Assembly (NCBI GenBank): GCA_963798455.1 | Contig: CAWCTD010000003.1 | Location: forward strand, 930,001-994,000 | Source of the DNA: CAWCTD01 sp963798455 | GTDB taxonomy: Bacteria > Acidobacteriota > Terriglobia > Bryobacterales > Bryobacteraceae | Length of the DNA stretch: 64,000 nucleotides | Reading direction: 5' to 3' | Part shown: piece by piece, positions 55,125-63,481 of the stretch | Numbering within the stretch: position 1 is the first letter of the stretch | Layout of the letters: each line of letters starts with the position of its first letter | Made by a program: the position numbers and the translations under genes | Notes under the pieces: model-generated | The model's database searches: none | What the model saw: the letters and a program-made list of their open reading frames with translations, nothing else | What the model was told of the DNA's origin: nothing

Positions 55125-57341
55125 ATGTCCCTTGAAGCCGGTCAGCCGGCGCAGACCACGAAGATCGTGGTCGCCACCACGGTTGCCCTTTCCTTCATCT
55201 CCTTCTGGCGCGGCGCCGCCATCGTCCTGAGCGATCTGGCTTCGACGATGTTCTACGTCGGCGGCATCGCCGAACAAGCCATCGGGCGCTCCGCGCCGTG
55301 GTTCGTCCTGGGGGTGATGTTCTTCAGCTACGCCGTGCGCTCCATTTACATGGAGAGCAGCAGCATGTTCGTGCGCGGCGGCGTGTATGTCGTGGTGCGC
55401 GACAGCATGGGCCCCGTTGTGGCGAAGTTGTCGGTCTCGGCTCTGATTGTGGACTACGTCCTCACCGGCCCGATCAGTTCCGTAAGCGCGGGTCAATACA
55501 TGGGCCGCCTGCTGAACGAACTCAGTGAGCTGCTCAGGCAGGATTTCCGCGTGAACCCCAACTACTTCGCGGCATTCTTCGGCGTGGCTGTGACCTTGTA
55601 CTTCTGGTGGGCGAACGTGAAAGGCCTTCACGAATCCAGCACCAAGGCACTGCGCATCATGCAGATCACCACGGTGATGGTCGTGATCCTGCTGCTTTGG
55701 TGCCCCGTCACTCTGTTGCTCAAAGATCATGTTCAGTTGCCCCCGGCTCCGACCCCTTCCAACCTCCGTTTCACCGCGGAGTCGCTCGGTTGGTTCCAGG
55801 GCACCTTCTGGCCCGGCATTCCTTTCGTTGCGATCACAATTGCGTTCGGCCACACGCTGCTGGCTATGAGCGGATTCGAGACCCTGGCCCAGATCTACCG
55901 GGAGATCGCCTCGCCGAAGCTGAAGAACCTGAAGATCACGGCCAACATCGTCTGCACGTACGCGGTGATCTGCACCGGCGTCATCACCGTGTTCGCGGTC
56001 ATGATCATCCCCGTCGAGATGCACCAGCGCTACTACGACAACCTGATCGGAGGGCTGGCGATGAGCCTCGCGGGGCCCTATCTGCTGAAGCTGGGGTTCC
56101 ACGTGTTCGTCGTCATGGTGGGAGCGCTGATCCTTTCGGGCGCCGTAAACACGTCCATCATCGGAGCCAACGGCGTGCTCAACCGTGTCGCCGAGGATGG
56201 CGTGCTGCTGGACTGGTTCCGCAAGCCGCATCGCCGCTTTGGGACGACCTCGCGAATTATCGGCATGATCACGATCCTTCAGTTGGCGACGATTGTGGCC
56301 AGCCGGGGCGATGTGTACCTGCTGGGCGAGGCCTATGCCTTCGGCGTCGTCTGGAGTTTCGCCTTGAAGGGCCTCGGGGTGCTGGCGCTCAGATACCAGC
56401 GCCACGATCAGGAATACAAGACACCGTTGAACGTCCGCATCGCCGGCAAGGAGATCCCGGTCGGGCTGGCAGCCGCGACGTTGATCCTCTTTTTGGTGGC
56501 GATCGCGAATCTGTTCTCCAAGCGCATTGCCACCATCTACGGAGTCTCCTTCACCATCGTGCTGTTCCTGGTCTTCACTCTCTCCGACCACATCAATGCC
56601 ATCAAGCACAAAGCGAAGGCGAAGGGCCTCGAGGAATTCAACCTCGAGATGCAGCCGCAGGTCACCACGGAGACCCTCCATGCCCGGCCGGGATGCATCC
56701 TGGTCGCCGTGCGGGACTACAACCGGATGCTGCACCTTCAGAAGGTGCTGGAAAAGACCAACCTGCGCCGGTACGACATCGTGGTGATGACCGTACGTCC
56801 CATCACCGCGGGCGCCGGTGAGTATGGCCTGGCAGACAACCAGATCTTCAGCGACTACGAGCAGGCACTGTTCAGCCGCGTGGTGACCGTGGCCGAGAAG
56901 GAGGGCAAGACGGTCGAATTGCTTGTGGTCCCGGCGGTCGATCCCTTCGATGCCATGGTGCAGACCGCCGCCCGCTTGCAGGCCGCGAGGCTTGTCTCCG
57001 GGATCTCGGCGAAGATGGCGCCGGAGGAACTGGCTCGCCGCATCGGATTGGCCTGGGAGCGGCTGCCGGAGCCCCGGCACGCTTTCTCCCTGGAGATCAT
57101 CAGCCCGGACCAGGCGTCCGTGTACGTCAACCTCGGCCCCCACCCTCCCCGGCTCTGGCCGGACGATCTTGACCGCCTGCACGAGCTATGGTTGCGGCTG
57201 ACCGCGGAAGAAGGATTCGGCTCCCGGTTGCACCACAGGGATGTGGTCGGCATGGCTCTGCACCGGCTCGAGAGGGACCTCAGCGGGCCGGAAAGGGACC
57301 GGGTCCTCAACGACATCCGCAACGAGTTGAGGAAGAGCTGA
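55125..57341 (+). CDS. APC-family transporter with C-terminal soluble domain
   Basis: This 738-residue protein has about twelve transmembrane segments in residues 1-520 with an APC (amino acid/polyamine permease) pattern: an unwound first helix region (ALSFISFWRGAAIVLSD) and GFETLAQIYREIASPK. The last roughly 190 residues form a soluble alpha/beta domain (CILVAVRDYNRMLHLQKVLE, AAARLQAARLVSGISAK) that resembles a universal-stress-like nucleotide-binding fold and may regulate transport. The substrate is unknown. The ATG has no strong ribosome site. Its stop codon lies in a palindrome shared with the next, convergent gene. Confidence 0.85.
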   Translation: MSLEAGQPAQTTKIVVATTVALSFISFWRGAAIVLSDLASTMFYVGGIAEQAIGRSAPWFVLGVMFFSYAVRSIYMESSSMFVRGGVYVVVRDSMGPVVAKLSVSALIVDYVLTGPISSVSAGQYMGRLLNELSELLRQDFRVNPNYFAAFFGVAVTLYFWWANVKGLHESSTKALRIMQITTVMVVILLLWCPVTLLLKDHVQLPPAPTPSNLRFTAESLGWFQGTFWPGIPFVAITIAFGHTLLAMSGFETLAQIYREIASPKLKNLKITANIVCTYAVICTGVITVFAVMIIPVEMHQRYYDNLIGGLAMSLAGPYLLKLGFHVFVVMVGALILSGAVNTSIIGANGVLNRVAEDGVLLDWFRKPHRRFGTTSRIIGMITILQLATIVASRGDVYLLGEAYAFGVVWSFALKGLGVLALRYQRHDQEYKTPLNVRIAGKEIPVGLAAATLILFLVAIANLFSKRIATIYGVSFTIVLFLVFTLSDHINAIKHKAKAKGLEEFNLEMQPQVTTETLHARPGCILVAVRDYNRMLHLQKVLEKTNLRRYDIVVMTVRPITAGAGEYGLADNQIFSDYEQALFSRVVTVAEKEGKTVELLVVPAVDPFDAMVQTAARLQAARLVSGISAKMAPEELARRIGLAWERLPEPRHAFSLEIISPDQASVYVNLGPHPPRLWPDDLDRLHELWLRLTAEEGFGSRLHHRDVVGMALHRLERDLSGPERDRVLNDIRNELRKS

Positions 57342-57352
57342 TTTCAGCTCTT
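57333..57352. terminator. Palindrome holding both stop codons of two convergent genes
   Basis: AAGAGCTGA, two bases, then TCAGCTCTT: a perfect 9-base inverted repeat. The TGA of the transporter (57339-57341) and the TGA of the opposite gene (57344-57346) occupy mirror positions in the stem. A bidirectional terminator is likely. Confidence 0.55.
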
Positions 57353-57622
57353 GTCACGCTTCGCCTTCTTGACGCCTTCCTGTGGTTCCTGAACCGCCTT
57401 CGGATCGATGGACGAGAGAACTTCATTGAAGAGCTTCTCTTTCTTCAAGTCCTTCTTGGATGGCGGCACCTCTCCATGCCGGAAGTCATGGTCGCTGTAG
57501 CAACTGCGACAGCGCACCTTGGCGGGCTCCCCGTTCACGAGAGAAACGATGGAGTGATTTGTGAGGCGGCGGCACTTCACGCAAAAATCGTCTATCTCAT
57601 CGCCCAGACGTAACACACGCAC
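57344..57622 (-). CDS. Small zinc-ribbon protein of unknown function
   Basis: The product has 92 residues from GTG 57622 (GGAG seven bases upstream). It has two CxxC pairs, FCVKCRRL and VRCRSCYSD, 24 residues apart, forming a zinc ribbon, followed by a Lys/Glu-rich tail (PPSKKDLKKEKLFNEV, GVKKAKRDKS). It could bind RNA or a protein partner. No further function can be assigned. Longer frames upstream lack a ribosome site. Confidence 0.6.
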   Translation of the reverse strand: MRVLRLGDEIDDFCVKCRRLTNHSIVSLVNGEPAKVRCRSCYSDHDFRHGEVPPSKKDLKKEKLFNEVLSSIDPKAVQEPQEGVKKAKRDKS

Positions 57623-57731
57623 ATGGGTCTCCGTTTCTCTGCAACTTCCGGAAGTATAGCGAATTCGGCGCCCTTGTGGTTTTGGCAGAACCCGCAGGGC
57701 CAGAGCCGCGCCCATACAGTATTATCAAAGT

Positions 57732-58727
57732 GTGCGAGGTAAGTGGTATCTGGCGGGGGGAACGGTCCTTCTGCTGGCGGTCGCCGCCGGCGCGCTTTTC
57801 CTGCTGAGGCGCCAGAACGCCGCCCCGCCGGCCAAGACTGCCGCTCCCTCCGCGGGCACGCAGTCCGGCGGCGCGACTGTGAGCGTTCCCGGCAGGGTGG
57901 AAGCGGTGGAGGTGGTGGCCGTACCTGTTCCGTTTGATGGGACGATCGAGTCGCTGCCGGCGAACGTGGGGCAGAACGTCTCCGAGGGGGAACTCCTCGC
58001 TGAAGTCCGCAGCTCGGATCTGCAGTCGCAGAGGGAGCAATCCACAAACGAGTTGAACCGGTTGAGCAACCGCGTGGCCACGCTGGAAAGCACCCTTATT
58101 GCGACGCGCCTGGAGGCCGCGCGAGCCCAGCAGGCCGTTGCCGTCGCGCGCGGCGCCATGGACGGCGCCCAGAAAACTCTCCTGCGCCAGCAGTTACTTT
58201 ACAGCAAAGGCGCCGGTGCCAGGCAGGCGGTCGAAAAGGCCCAGGCGGCTTTCGAAGCGGCGGCGGACACGTACCAAGGGTTGCAGAAGGTGGCCGAGAT
58301 GGCGGAGAAGAGGGTTGCGGATCTCACCAAGGACCTCGATGCGCAGCAGCAAGAGGCTAGCGATAGGTCCAAGGAGCTCGAGGACAGCACCGCGACGGTG
58401 GCCTCCGGAGACGTGAAGTCTCCCGTGGACGGCTACGTGGTTGCGCGACAAGGACATGTGGGCGATGAGGTCACGGCCGCCGTCCAGGACCTTTTCCAGA
58501 TCGCCGTGGACTTGACCCATCTCAAGGTGGTGCTGGAACCGCCGCCGCCCGTGGTGGAGAAGATTCACGCCGGCCAGAACGCAACCATCCAGGTCGCGGA
58601 ACTAGCGGAAGGCGTCGAGAGCAAGGTCACTGACGTCCGGGACGGGCAGGTGATCATCGAATTCACCAGTCCGAATCCCGTCATCAAGCCTGGAATGACC
58701 GTCCAGGTTGTTATCAAACTGAGGTAG
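57732..58727 (+). CDS. HlyD/RND-type periplasmic adaptor protein
   Basis: This 331-residue membrane-fusion protein has an N-terminal anchor (about 5-25), a split lipoyl-like domain (VPVPFDGTIESLPANVGQNV and GDVKSPVDGYVVARQGHVGD), a coiled-coil hairpin between (about 95-215) and a C-terminal beta-barrel (AGQNATIQV, KPGMTVQVVIKLR). Such adaptors bridge inner-membrane pumps to outer-membrane channels. No pump gene is adjacent; it may serve the FtsX-type permeases at 16449-18940, but that is only inference. The start is GTG 57732. Confidence 0.85.
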   Translation: MRGKWYLAGGTVLLLAVAAGALFLLRRQNAAPPAKTAAPSAGTQSGGATVSVPGRVEAVEVVAVPVPFDGTIESLPANVGQNVSEGELLAEVRSSDLQSQREQSTNELNRLSNRVATLESTLIATRLEAARAQQAVAVARGAMDGAQKTLLRQQLLYSKGAGARQAVEKAQAAFEAAADTYQGLQKVAEMAEKRVADLTKDLDAQQQEASDRSKELEDSTATVASGDVKSPVDGYVVARQGHVGDEVTAAVQDLFQIAVDLTHLKVVLEPPPPVVEKIHAGQNATIQVAELAEGVESKVTDVRDGQVIIEFTSPNPVIKPGMTVQVVIKLR

Positions 58728-58745
58728 TACCGGAGGAGCCCTTCA

Positions 58746-60263
58746 ATGCAATTTTTGGAAAGCAGCTTGTTGGAATTAATCACGCAGACTTCGTCTAACC
58801 TGCCGCCGGACGTGCGCGCGGCGATGGGTCAGTCCCTTCGATCGGAGGCGCCAGCCACGCAGTCTTCGCAGGCGCTGCATGTCATTGCCGGCAACATCGA
58901 CATGGCGCATGAAGATGAAGCGCCCATCTGCCAGGATACCGGGATGCCCACTTTTATCATCCACACGCCCGTGGGCTTCAACCAGCTTTCGCTGAAGCGG
59001 GCGATCCACCAGGCGATCGCGGAAGCCACGCGCCGCGGCAAACTCCGCCCCAACTCGGTGGACTCGCTCACCGGCAAGAACAGCGGCAACAACCTCGGTC
59101 CGGAGACTCCCGTGCTCCATTTCGAGCAGTGGGACCGGGACGAGCTTGAGGTCAAGCTGCTCCTCAAGGGCGGCGGCTGCGAAAACATGAACAGCCAGTA
59201 CTCCGTGCCGTGCGAGCTGGCGCACTTGGGCCGGGCTGACCGGAACCTGGAAGGCGTCCGCAAGTGCATTCTGCACGCGGTCTGGCAGGCGCAGGGCTAT
59301 GGCTGCGCGCCGGGCGCGCTCGGGGTGTGCATCGGCGGCGACCGGGCGCACGGCTACCATCTGGCGAAGATGCAGCTATTCCGGCCGCTGGACGACGCCA
59401 ACCCGGATCCGGTCCTGGCCAAGCTGGAAGCGGAGATCATGGACGAGGCCAACAAGATCGGCGTCGGCGCCATGGGTTTCGGAGGGAAAGTGTCGCTCAT
59501 CGGCTGCAAAATCACGGCAGCCAACCGCCTGCCGGCGTGTTTTTTCGTTTCGGTCGCCTATGACTGCTGGGCCTTCCGCCGCCTGGGAGTCCGGCTGGAT
59601 CCGCGGAGCGGAGCCATCACCGGTTGGTTGTACCGCGACCCGGACCGCCCGGTGGAGCGCATGGCCGCCTCCGCGGGCTTCCCTCTGACGGGGCGCGAGA
59701 TCATCCTGAACACCCCTTTGACCGAGGAGGCGGTGCGGGCGCTGAAGGTGGGCGACGTCGTGCTGCTCAACGGAGAGATGTACATGGGCCGTGACCAGGT
59801 TCATGCCTATCTCATGAAGAACCCGCCCCCGGTGGATCTGCACGGAGCGGTGCTGTACCACTGCGGTCCGGTGATGCTCAAGCAGGGTGACGGCTGGGTG
59901 ACCAAGGCCGCCGGCCCGACCACCAGCATTCGGGAGGAGCCGTACGAACATCATGTGATCCGCGCTTGCGGCGTGCGCGCCGTGATCGGCAAGGGCGGCA
60001 TGGGCGAGAAGACGCTCGCCGCCATGAAGGACGCGGGCGCGGTGTATCTGCATGCCATCGGGGGGGCGGCGCAGGTCTATGCCCGCGCGACGGAGAAAGT
60101 TCTCGGGGTCCATTTGCTGGAGTTCGGCATCCCGGAGGCGATGTGGCACTTGAAGGTGAAGAACTTCCTGGCCATCGTCACCATGGATGCCCATGGCGCG
60201 AGCCTGCACGTGGATGTGCACAAACAGACCGGGGCGGCCCTGGAGGCGCTCCAGCGCGGTTGA
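58746..60263 (+). CDS. Fumarate hydratase, class I (iron-sulphur)
   Basis: This enzyme interconverts fumarate and malate in the citric acid cycle. The 505-residue product fuses the alpha and beta halves of class I fumarases, as in FumA. Likely [4Fe-4S] ligands are C62 (ICQDTGMP), C186 or C194 (YGCAPGALGVC) and C273 (YDCWAFRR). The C-terminal half has the KAAGPTTSIREEP substrate loop and KGGMGEKT. It is class I rather than the cluster-free FumC. It starts 18 bases after the adaptor gene. ATG 58746 follows GGAGG. Confidence 0.92.
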   Translation: MQFLESSLLELITQTSSNLPPDVRAAMGQSLRSEAPATQSSQALHVIAGNIDMAHEDEAPICQDTGMPTFIIHTPVGFNQLSLKRAIHQAIAEATRRGKLRPNSVDSLTGKNSGNNLGPETPVLHFEQWDRDELEVKLLLKGGGCENMNSQYSVPCELAHLGRADRNLEGVRKCILHAVWQAQGYGCAPGALGVCIGGDRAHGYHLAKMQLFRPLDDANPDPVLAKLEAEIMDEANKIGVGAMGFGGKVSLIGCKITAANRLPACFFVSVAYDCWAFRRLGVRLDPRSGAITGWLYRDPDRPVERMAASAGFPLTGREIILNTPLTEEAVRALKVGDVVLLNGEMYMGRDQVHAYLMKNPPPVDLHGAVLYHCGPVMLKQGDGWVTKAAGPTTSIREEPYEHHVIRACGVRAVIGKGGMGEKTLAAMKDAGAVYLHAIGGAAQVYARATEKVLGVHLLEFGIPEAMWHLKVKNFLAIVTMDAHGASLHVDVHKQTGAALEALQRG

Positions 60264-60264
60264 G

Positions 60265-60408
60265 GGAAACCCGCCGGGCACGCCGCTGCCGCCGTCCGAG
60301 AAGACCTGCATACAATTCCGCCCGCCGGCGACCGCTCAATACACGCTCACAGCCACGAGCGCCGAAGGGCTGACCGCGCGGGAGCGATTCAGCGTAAAGG
60401 TGTACTGA
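60265..60408 (+). pseudogene. Remnant of an Ig-like/PKD-type domain
   Basis: Between fumarase and the hem genes one frame reads FRPPATAQYTLTATSAEGLT then ARERFSVKVY and a stop at 60406-60408. The pattern PPATxxYTLTAT...F.V.V is that of the last strand pair of bacterial Ig-like repeats. There is no start or full domain, so it looks like the 3' fragment of a lost gene. Confidence 0.35.
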
Positions 60409-60428
60409 GGCGCGGTAACGGTGAGCTT

Positions 60429-60457
60429 TTGCCTCCTCCCGCAGTGTTCCTTATACT
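60429..60457 (+). promoter_or_regulatory. Putative sigma-70 promoter of the hem operon
   Basis: TTGCCT (60429-60434) and TATACT (60452-60457) are 17 bases apart, immediately upstream of the hemX-like gene. The -10 matches 5 of 6 consensus bases. Confidence 0.45.
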
Positions 60458-60477
60458 TGAAGTGACGCCCTCAATTT

Positions 60478-61314
60478 GTGAATACGCCCTCAGCCATGTA
60501 TGAAATGAGCGCGATTTGGTTGCGCGTGGCGGTCGTTCTCTATTCCATCGGCCTGCTGCACGCCATCCTGACCGTGCTGCGAAGACGTTCGCGGGTCTTC
60601 CGGCCGGCGCTGTGGTCGTTCGCCGTGGGCGTGGTGCTGCACATGGTCTCCCTGGTGGAGGCCACCGTGCGGATGAAGAGCATCCCGCTGCACAACTCTT
60701 ATGAGTCGGCTTCATTGTGCGGCTTTCTCGTCGCTTTGCTGTTCCTGTTCGTCTACTGGCGTTATCAGATCCAAACGCTGAGCGTCTTCCTCTTCCCGCT
60801 GGTTTTCATCCTCACCCTGGTGGGCAGCTTGGGATCTCCCCTGGGGACCTGGCCCAACCCGCAGCTCCGCGACGCGTGGCTGATGGTACACGTCGCGCTG
60901 GTGTTGGTCGGTTACGCCGCGTTGCTGGTAATGGCGACGTCGTCGATCATCTACCTGCTCCAGGAGCGGCACCTGAAGACCAAGGACCCCGGCGTGCTGA
61001 CCGACCGGCTGCCGCCGCTGGGCACCCTGGACGAGTTGATCACGGGCTCGACGGCCATCGCCTTCGTGCTGATCACGCTGGCGGTCATCGCCGGGAGCAT
61101 CTGGGCCTCCGTCGAGCTTGGGACGCGCTGGATTGGAGAGCCGAAGATCGTGATCTCGCTGGTCACCTGGGGCATGTACCTGGTTATGACCTACCTGCGC
61201 GTGACGGCGGGGTGGCGTGGCCGCAGGGCGGCGTACATGGCGATCATCGTGGTCGGCTGTTCGGCCCTGACCTGGGCGGCGCACGCGGGGCTGCGCAGTC
61301 TGATTGTTCGATGA
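60478..61314 (+). CDS. CcsA/HemX-like membrane protein
   Basis: This 278-residue protein has eight hydrophobic segments. It belongs to the CcsA/HemX superfamily (cytochrome c assembly): HNSYESASLCGF is the early motif and SLVTWGMYLVMTYLR is near the end. The Trp-rich WGxxWxWDxxE haem-handling loop of true CcsA is absent; the matching place reads GTRWIGEPKIVISLVTW. Together with its place just before hemA this favours a HemX-type role, probably controlling glutamyl-tRNA reductase. GTG 60478, ATG 60496 and ATG 60505 are alternative starts without clear ribosome sites. Its stop overlaps hemA by ATGA. Confidence 0.8.
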   Translation: MNTPSAMYEMSAIWLRVAVVLYSIGLLHAILTVLRRRSRVFRPALWSFAVGVVLHMVSLVEATVRMKSIPLHNSYESASLCGFLVALLFLFVYWRYQIQTLSVFLFPLVFILTLVGSLGSPLGTWPNPQLRDAWLMVHVALVLVGYAALLVMATSSIIYLLQERHLKTKDPGVLTDRLPPLGTLDELITGSTAIAFVLITLAVIAGSIWASVELGTRWIGEPKIVISLVTWGMYLVMTYLRVTAGWRGRRAAYMAIIVVGCSALTWAAHAGLRSLIVR

Positions 61315-62576
61315 AATTCTCGATCACAGGCCTGAATCACAAGACCGCGCCAGTGGAGGTGCGGGAGCGGCTGGCCTTCGACGAGCGTTCGCTGGCGGAG
61401 GCGTTCCGGGACTTGAAGTCCCACGAAGCGGTCTATGAAGCGCTCATTCTCTCCACCTGCAATCGGGTGGAGGTCGCCGTCACCACCGACGACGAGGCGG
61501 ACTCCAAGGCCCAGGTGATCGCGTTTCTGGCCAGGAGCCGGCAGGTGGAGCCGCGCTCGCTGAGCCCGCATCTCTACCACCATGAAGGCCGCGAAGCTGT
61601 CCGCCACCTGTTCCGCGTGGCCGCCAGCCTGGATTCGATGGTAGTCGGCGAGCCCCAGATCCTGGGGCAGATGAAGACGGCCTATGCGCTGGCCAAAGCA
61701 CACGGCGGGGTGGGCGGCTTCCTCGACAGCGTGCTGACCCGCGCGTTCAGTGTCGCCAAGCGCGTGCGGGCCGAAACTGAAATCGGGCAGAGCGCCGTGT
61801 CGGTCAGCTATGTGGCGGTGGAACTGGCTCGCGAGATCTTCGGCTCACTGGCAGGCAAGAAAGTCCTGATCGTCGGGGCGGGGAAGATGTCGGAACTGGC
61901 TGCCCGGTACCTGCATCGTTCCGGCGCCGACCAGATCTTCGTGACCAACCGCACGCACGACCGCGCCGTCGAGATGGCGGAGCTATTTCGCGGCTCGGTG
62001 GTCGACTACAACCGTTTCGTGGCGAAGCTGCCCGAGATCGACATCGTGATCACCTCCAGCGGCGCCCCGCACTACATCCTGCACAAGGAGGAGATGAAGC
62101 GGGTCATCGAGGTCCGCCGGAACCGTCCGATGTTTCTGATCGACATCGCCGTGCCGCGCAACATCGAGCCCTCGGTCAACGGCCTGGACAACGTCTTCCT
62201 CTACGATATGGACGATCTTCAGAAGGTCGTGGACCAGAACCGGCAGGGCAGGCTCCAGCACGCGGACCAGGCCGAACAGATCATCTCCGAGGAAGTGGAC
62301 CGCATGCTGGCGCGGCTTAAGGCGCGCGAGGCCGCGCCCACCATCGTCCGCTTGCAGGAGCAGCTCGAGCAGTTGCGGCAATCGGAGCTGGAGCGGCTTC
62401 GCTCCCGCTTTGGAGAGTTGACGCCGCAGCAGGAGGAAGCACTGGAAGCGCTGACGCGCGGGATCATGGCCAAGATCGCCCACGCGCCCATCGCCGAACT
62501 GAGGAAGCGAGCCGGGGAGCCGGAAGGGATCGAGACCGCGGAGTTGATCCGCCGCGTGTTTAGGCTGGAGGAGTAA
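61311..62576 (+). CDS. hemA: Glutamyl-tRNA reductase
   Basis: HemA reduces glutamyl-tRNA to glutamate-1-semialdehyde, the first committed step of the C5 tetrapyrrole pathway. The 421-residue product has the N-terminal GLNHKTAPVEVRERLAF, the nucleophile C50 in STCNRVEV, FRVAASLDSMVVGEPQILGQ, and NADPH-binding VLIVGAGKMSELAARYL. The last 100 residues form the dimerisation helix bundle. The start lies inside the preceding stop (ATGA) and the stop overlaps hemC (TAATG), so three genes are translationally coupled. Confidence 0.97.
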   Translation: MKFSITGLNHKTAPVEVRERLAFDERSLAEAFRDLKSHEAVYEALILSTCNRVEVAVTTDDEADSKAQVIAFLARSRQVEPRSLSPHLYHHEGREAVRHLFRVAASLDSMVVGEPQILGQMKTAYALAKAHGGVGGFLDSVLTRAFSVAKRVRAETEIGQSAVSVSYVAVELAREIFGSLAGKKVLIVGAGKMSELAARYLHRSGADQIFVTNRTHDRAVEMAELFRGSVVDYNRFVAKLPEIDIVITSSGAPHYILHKEEMKRVIEVRRNRPMFLIDIAVPRNIEPSVNGLDNVFLYDMDDLQKVVDQNRQGRLQHADQAEQIISEEVDRMLARLKAREAAPTIVRLQEQLEQLRQSELERLRSRFGELTPQQEEALEALTRGIMAKIAHAPIAELRKRAGEPEGIETAELIRRVFRLEE

Positions 62577-63481
62577 TGCTCACTGTCGGATCGCGCGGCT
62601 CGCAACTGGCTCTGTGGCAGGCGCGCTGGATCAAGAACCGGCTGGAGGAACTGGGCCAGAGCTGCCGCATTGAGATCATCAGGACCACGGGTGACAAGAT
62701 CACGGACGTGCCGCTGGCCAAGGTGGGCGCCAAGGGCCTGTTCACCAAAGAGATCGAGGAGGCGCTGCAGGCTGGCGCCATCGATTTGGCGGTCCACAGC
62801 ATGAAGGACCTGCCGACACTTCTGCCGGAAGGCCTCACAGTGGCGGCGATTCCCGAGCGCGAGGACCCGCGCGACGCCCTGCTGGGCAACAAGTTGCAGA
62901 ACCTCCCGAGGGGATGCAAGGTGGGTACCAGCTCACTGCGCCGGGCCGCCCAGTTGCGGGCGCTGCGCCCTGATCTGGAGGTCGAGCCGGTCCGCGGCAA
63001 CCTGGACACACGGGTACGGAAACTGGACGAAGGGCGCTATGCAGCCGTCGTGCTGGCTTGCGCGGGATTGAAGCGGATGGGATGGGACGACCGGATCGCC
63101 GAGATCCTTTCCACGGACTACATGTGCCCGGCGGTGGGGCAGGGAGCCCTGGCGATTGAGACGCGGGCGGATGGCGGTCCGGCCGAGGAGATTTGCCGGA
63201 GGCTGGACCATTCCGATACGCGGATTGCGGTGACCGCCGAACGCGCGTTGCTGGCGGCGCTGGGCGGCGGCTGCCAGGTGCCCATCGGCGCGTACGCGAC
63301 TGTGGATGGCGGCGAACTGCATCTGACCGCGGTCGTGTGTACGCCGGACGGTGAGCGGCTCATCCGTCGAAACGTGTCCGGGCCGGCAGGCTCAGCCGAG
63401 GAGTTGGGCCGTGAACTGGGCCAGACGTTGCTCGATGCCGGAGCGGACGAGATCCTGGAGGATGTCTATGGCGGCCCCTGA
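62576..63481 (+). CDS. hemC: Hydroxymethylbilane synthase (porphobilinogen deaminase)
   Basis: HemC joins four porphobilinogens into hydroxymethylbilane. The 301-residue product has VGSRGSQLALWQA at the start, catalytic D79 (HSMKDLP), the arginine-rich GTSSLRRAAQL, and C233 in GGGCQVPIGAYA that carries the dipyrromethane cofactor. It starts in the last base of hemA's stop (TAATG) and its 3' end overlaps hemD by 14 bases. Confidence 0.97.
   Translation: MLTVGSRGSQLALWQARWIKNRLEELGQSCRIEIIRTTGDKITDVPLAKVGAKGLFTKEIEEALQAGAIDLAVHSMKDLPTLLPEGLTVAAIPEREDPRDALLGNKLQNLPRGCKVGTSSLRRAAQLRALRPDLEVEPVRGNLDTRVRKLDEGRYAAVVLACAGLKRMGWDDRIAEILSTDYMCPAVGQGALAIETRADGGPAEEICRRLDHSDTRIAVTAERALLAALGGGCQVPIGAYATVDGGELHLTAVVCTPDGERLIRRNVSGPAGSAEELGRELGQTLLDAGADEILEDVYGGP

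Noticed and set aside
55101..57182. Long upstream extension of the tRNA nucleotidyltransferase frame (to 1141 residues)
   Set aside because: The extra part is antisense to the APC transporter; the enzyme's own start at 55100 has a ribosome site.
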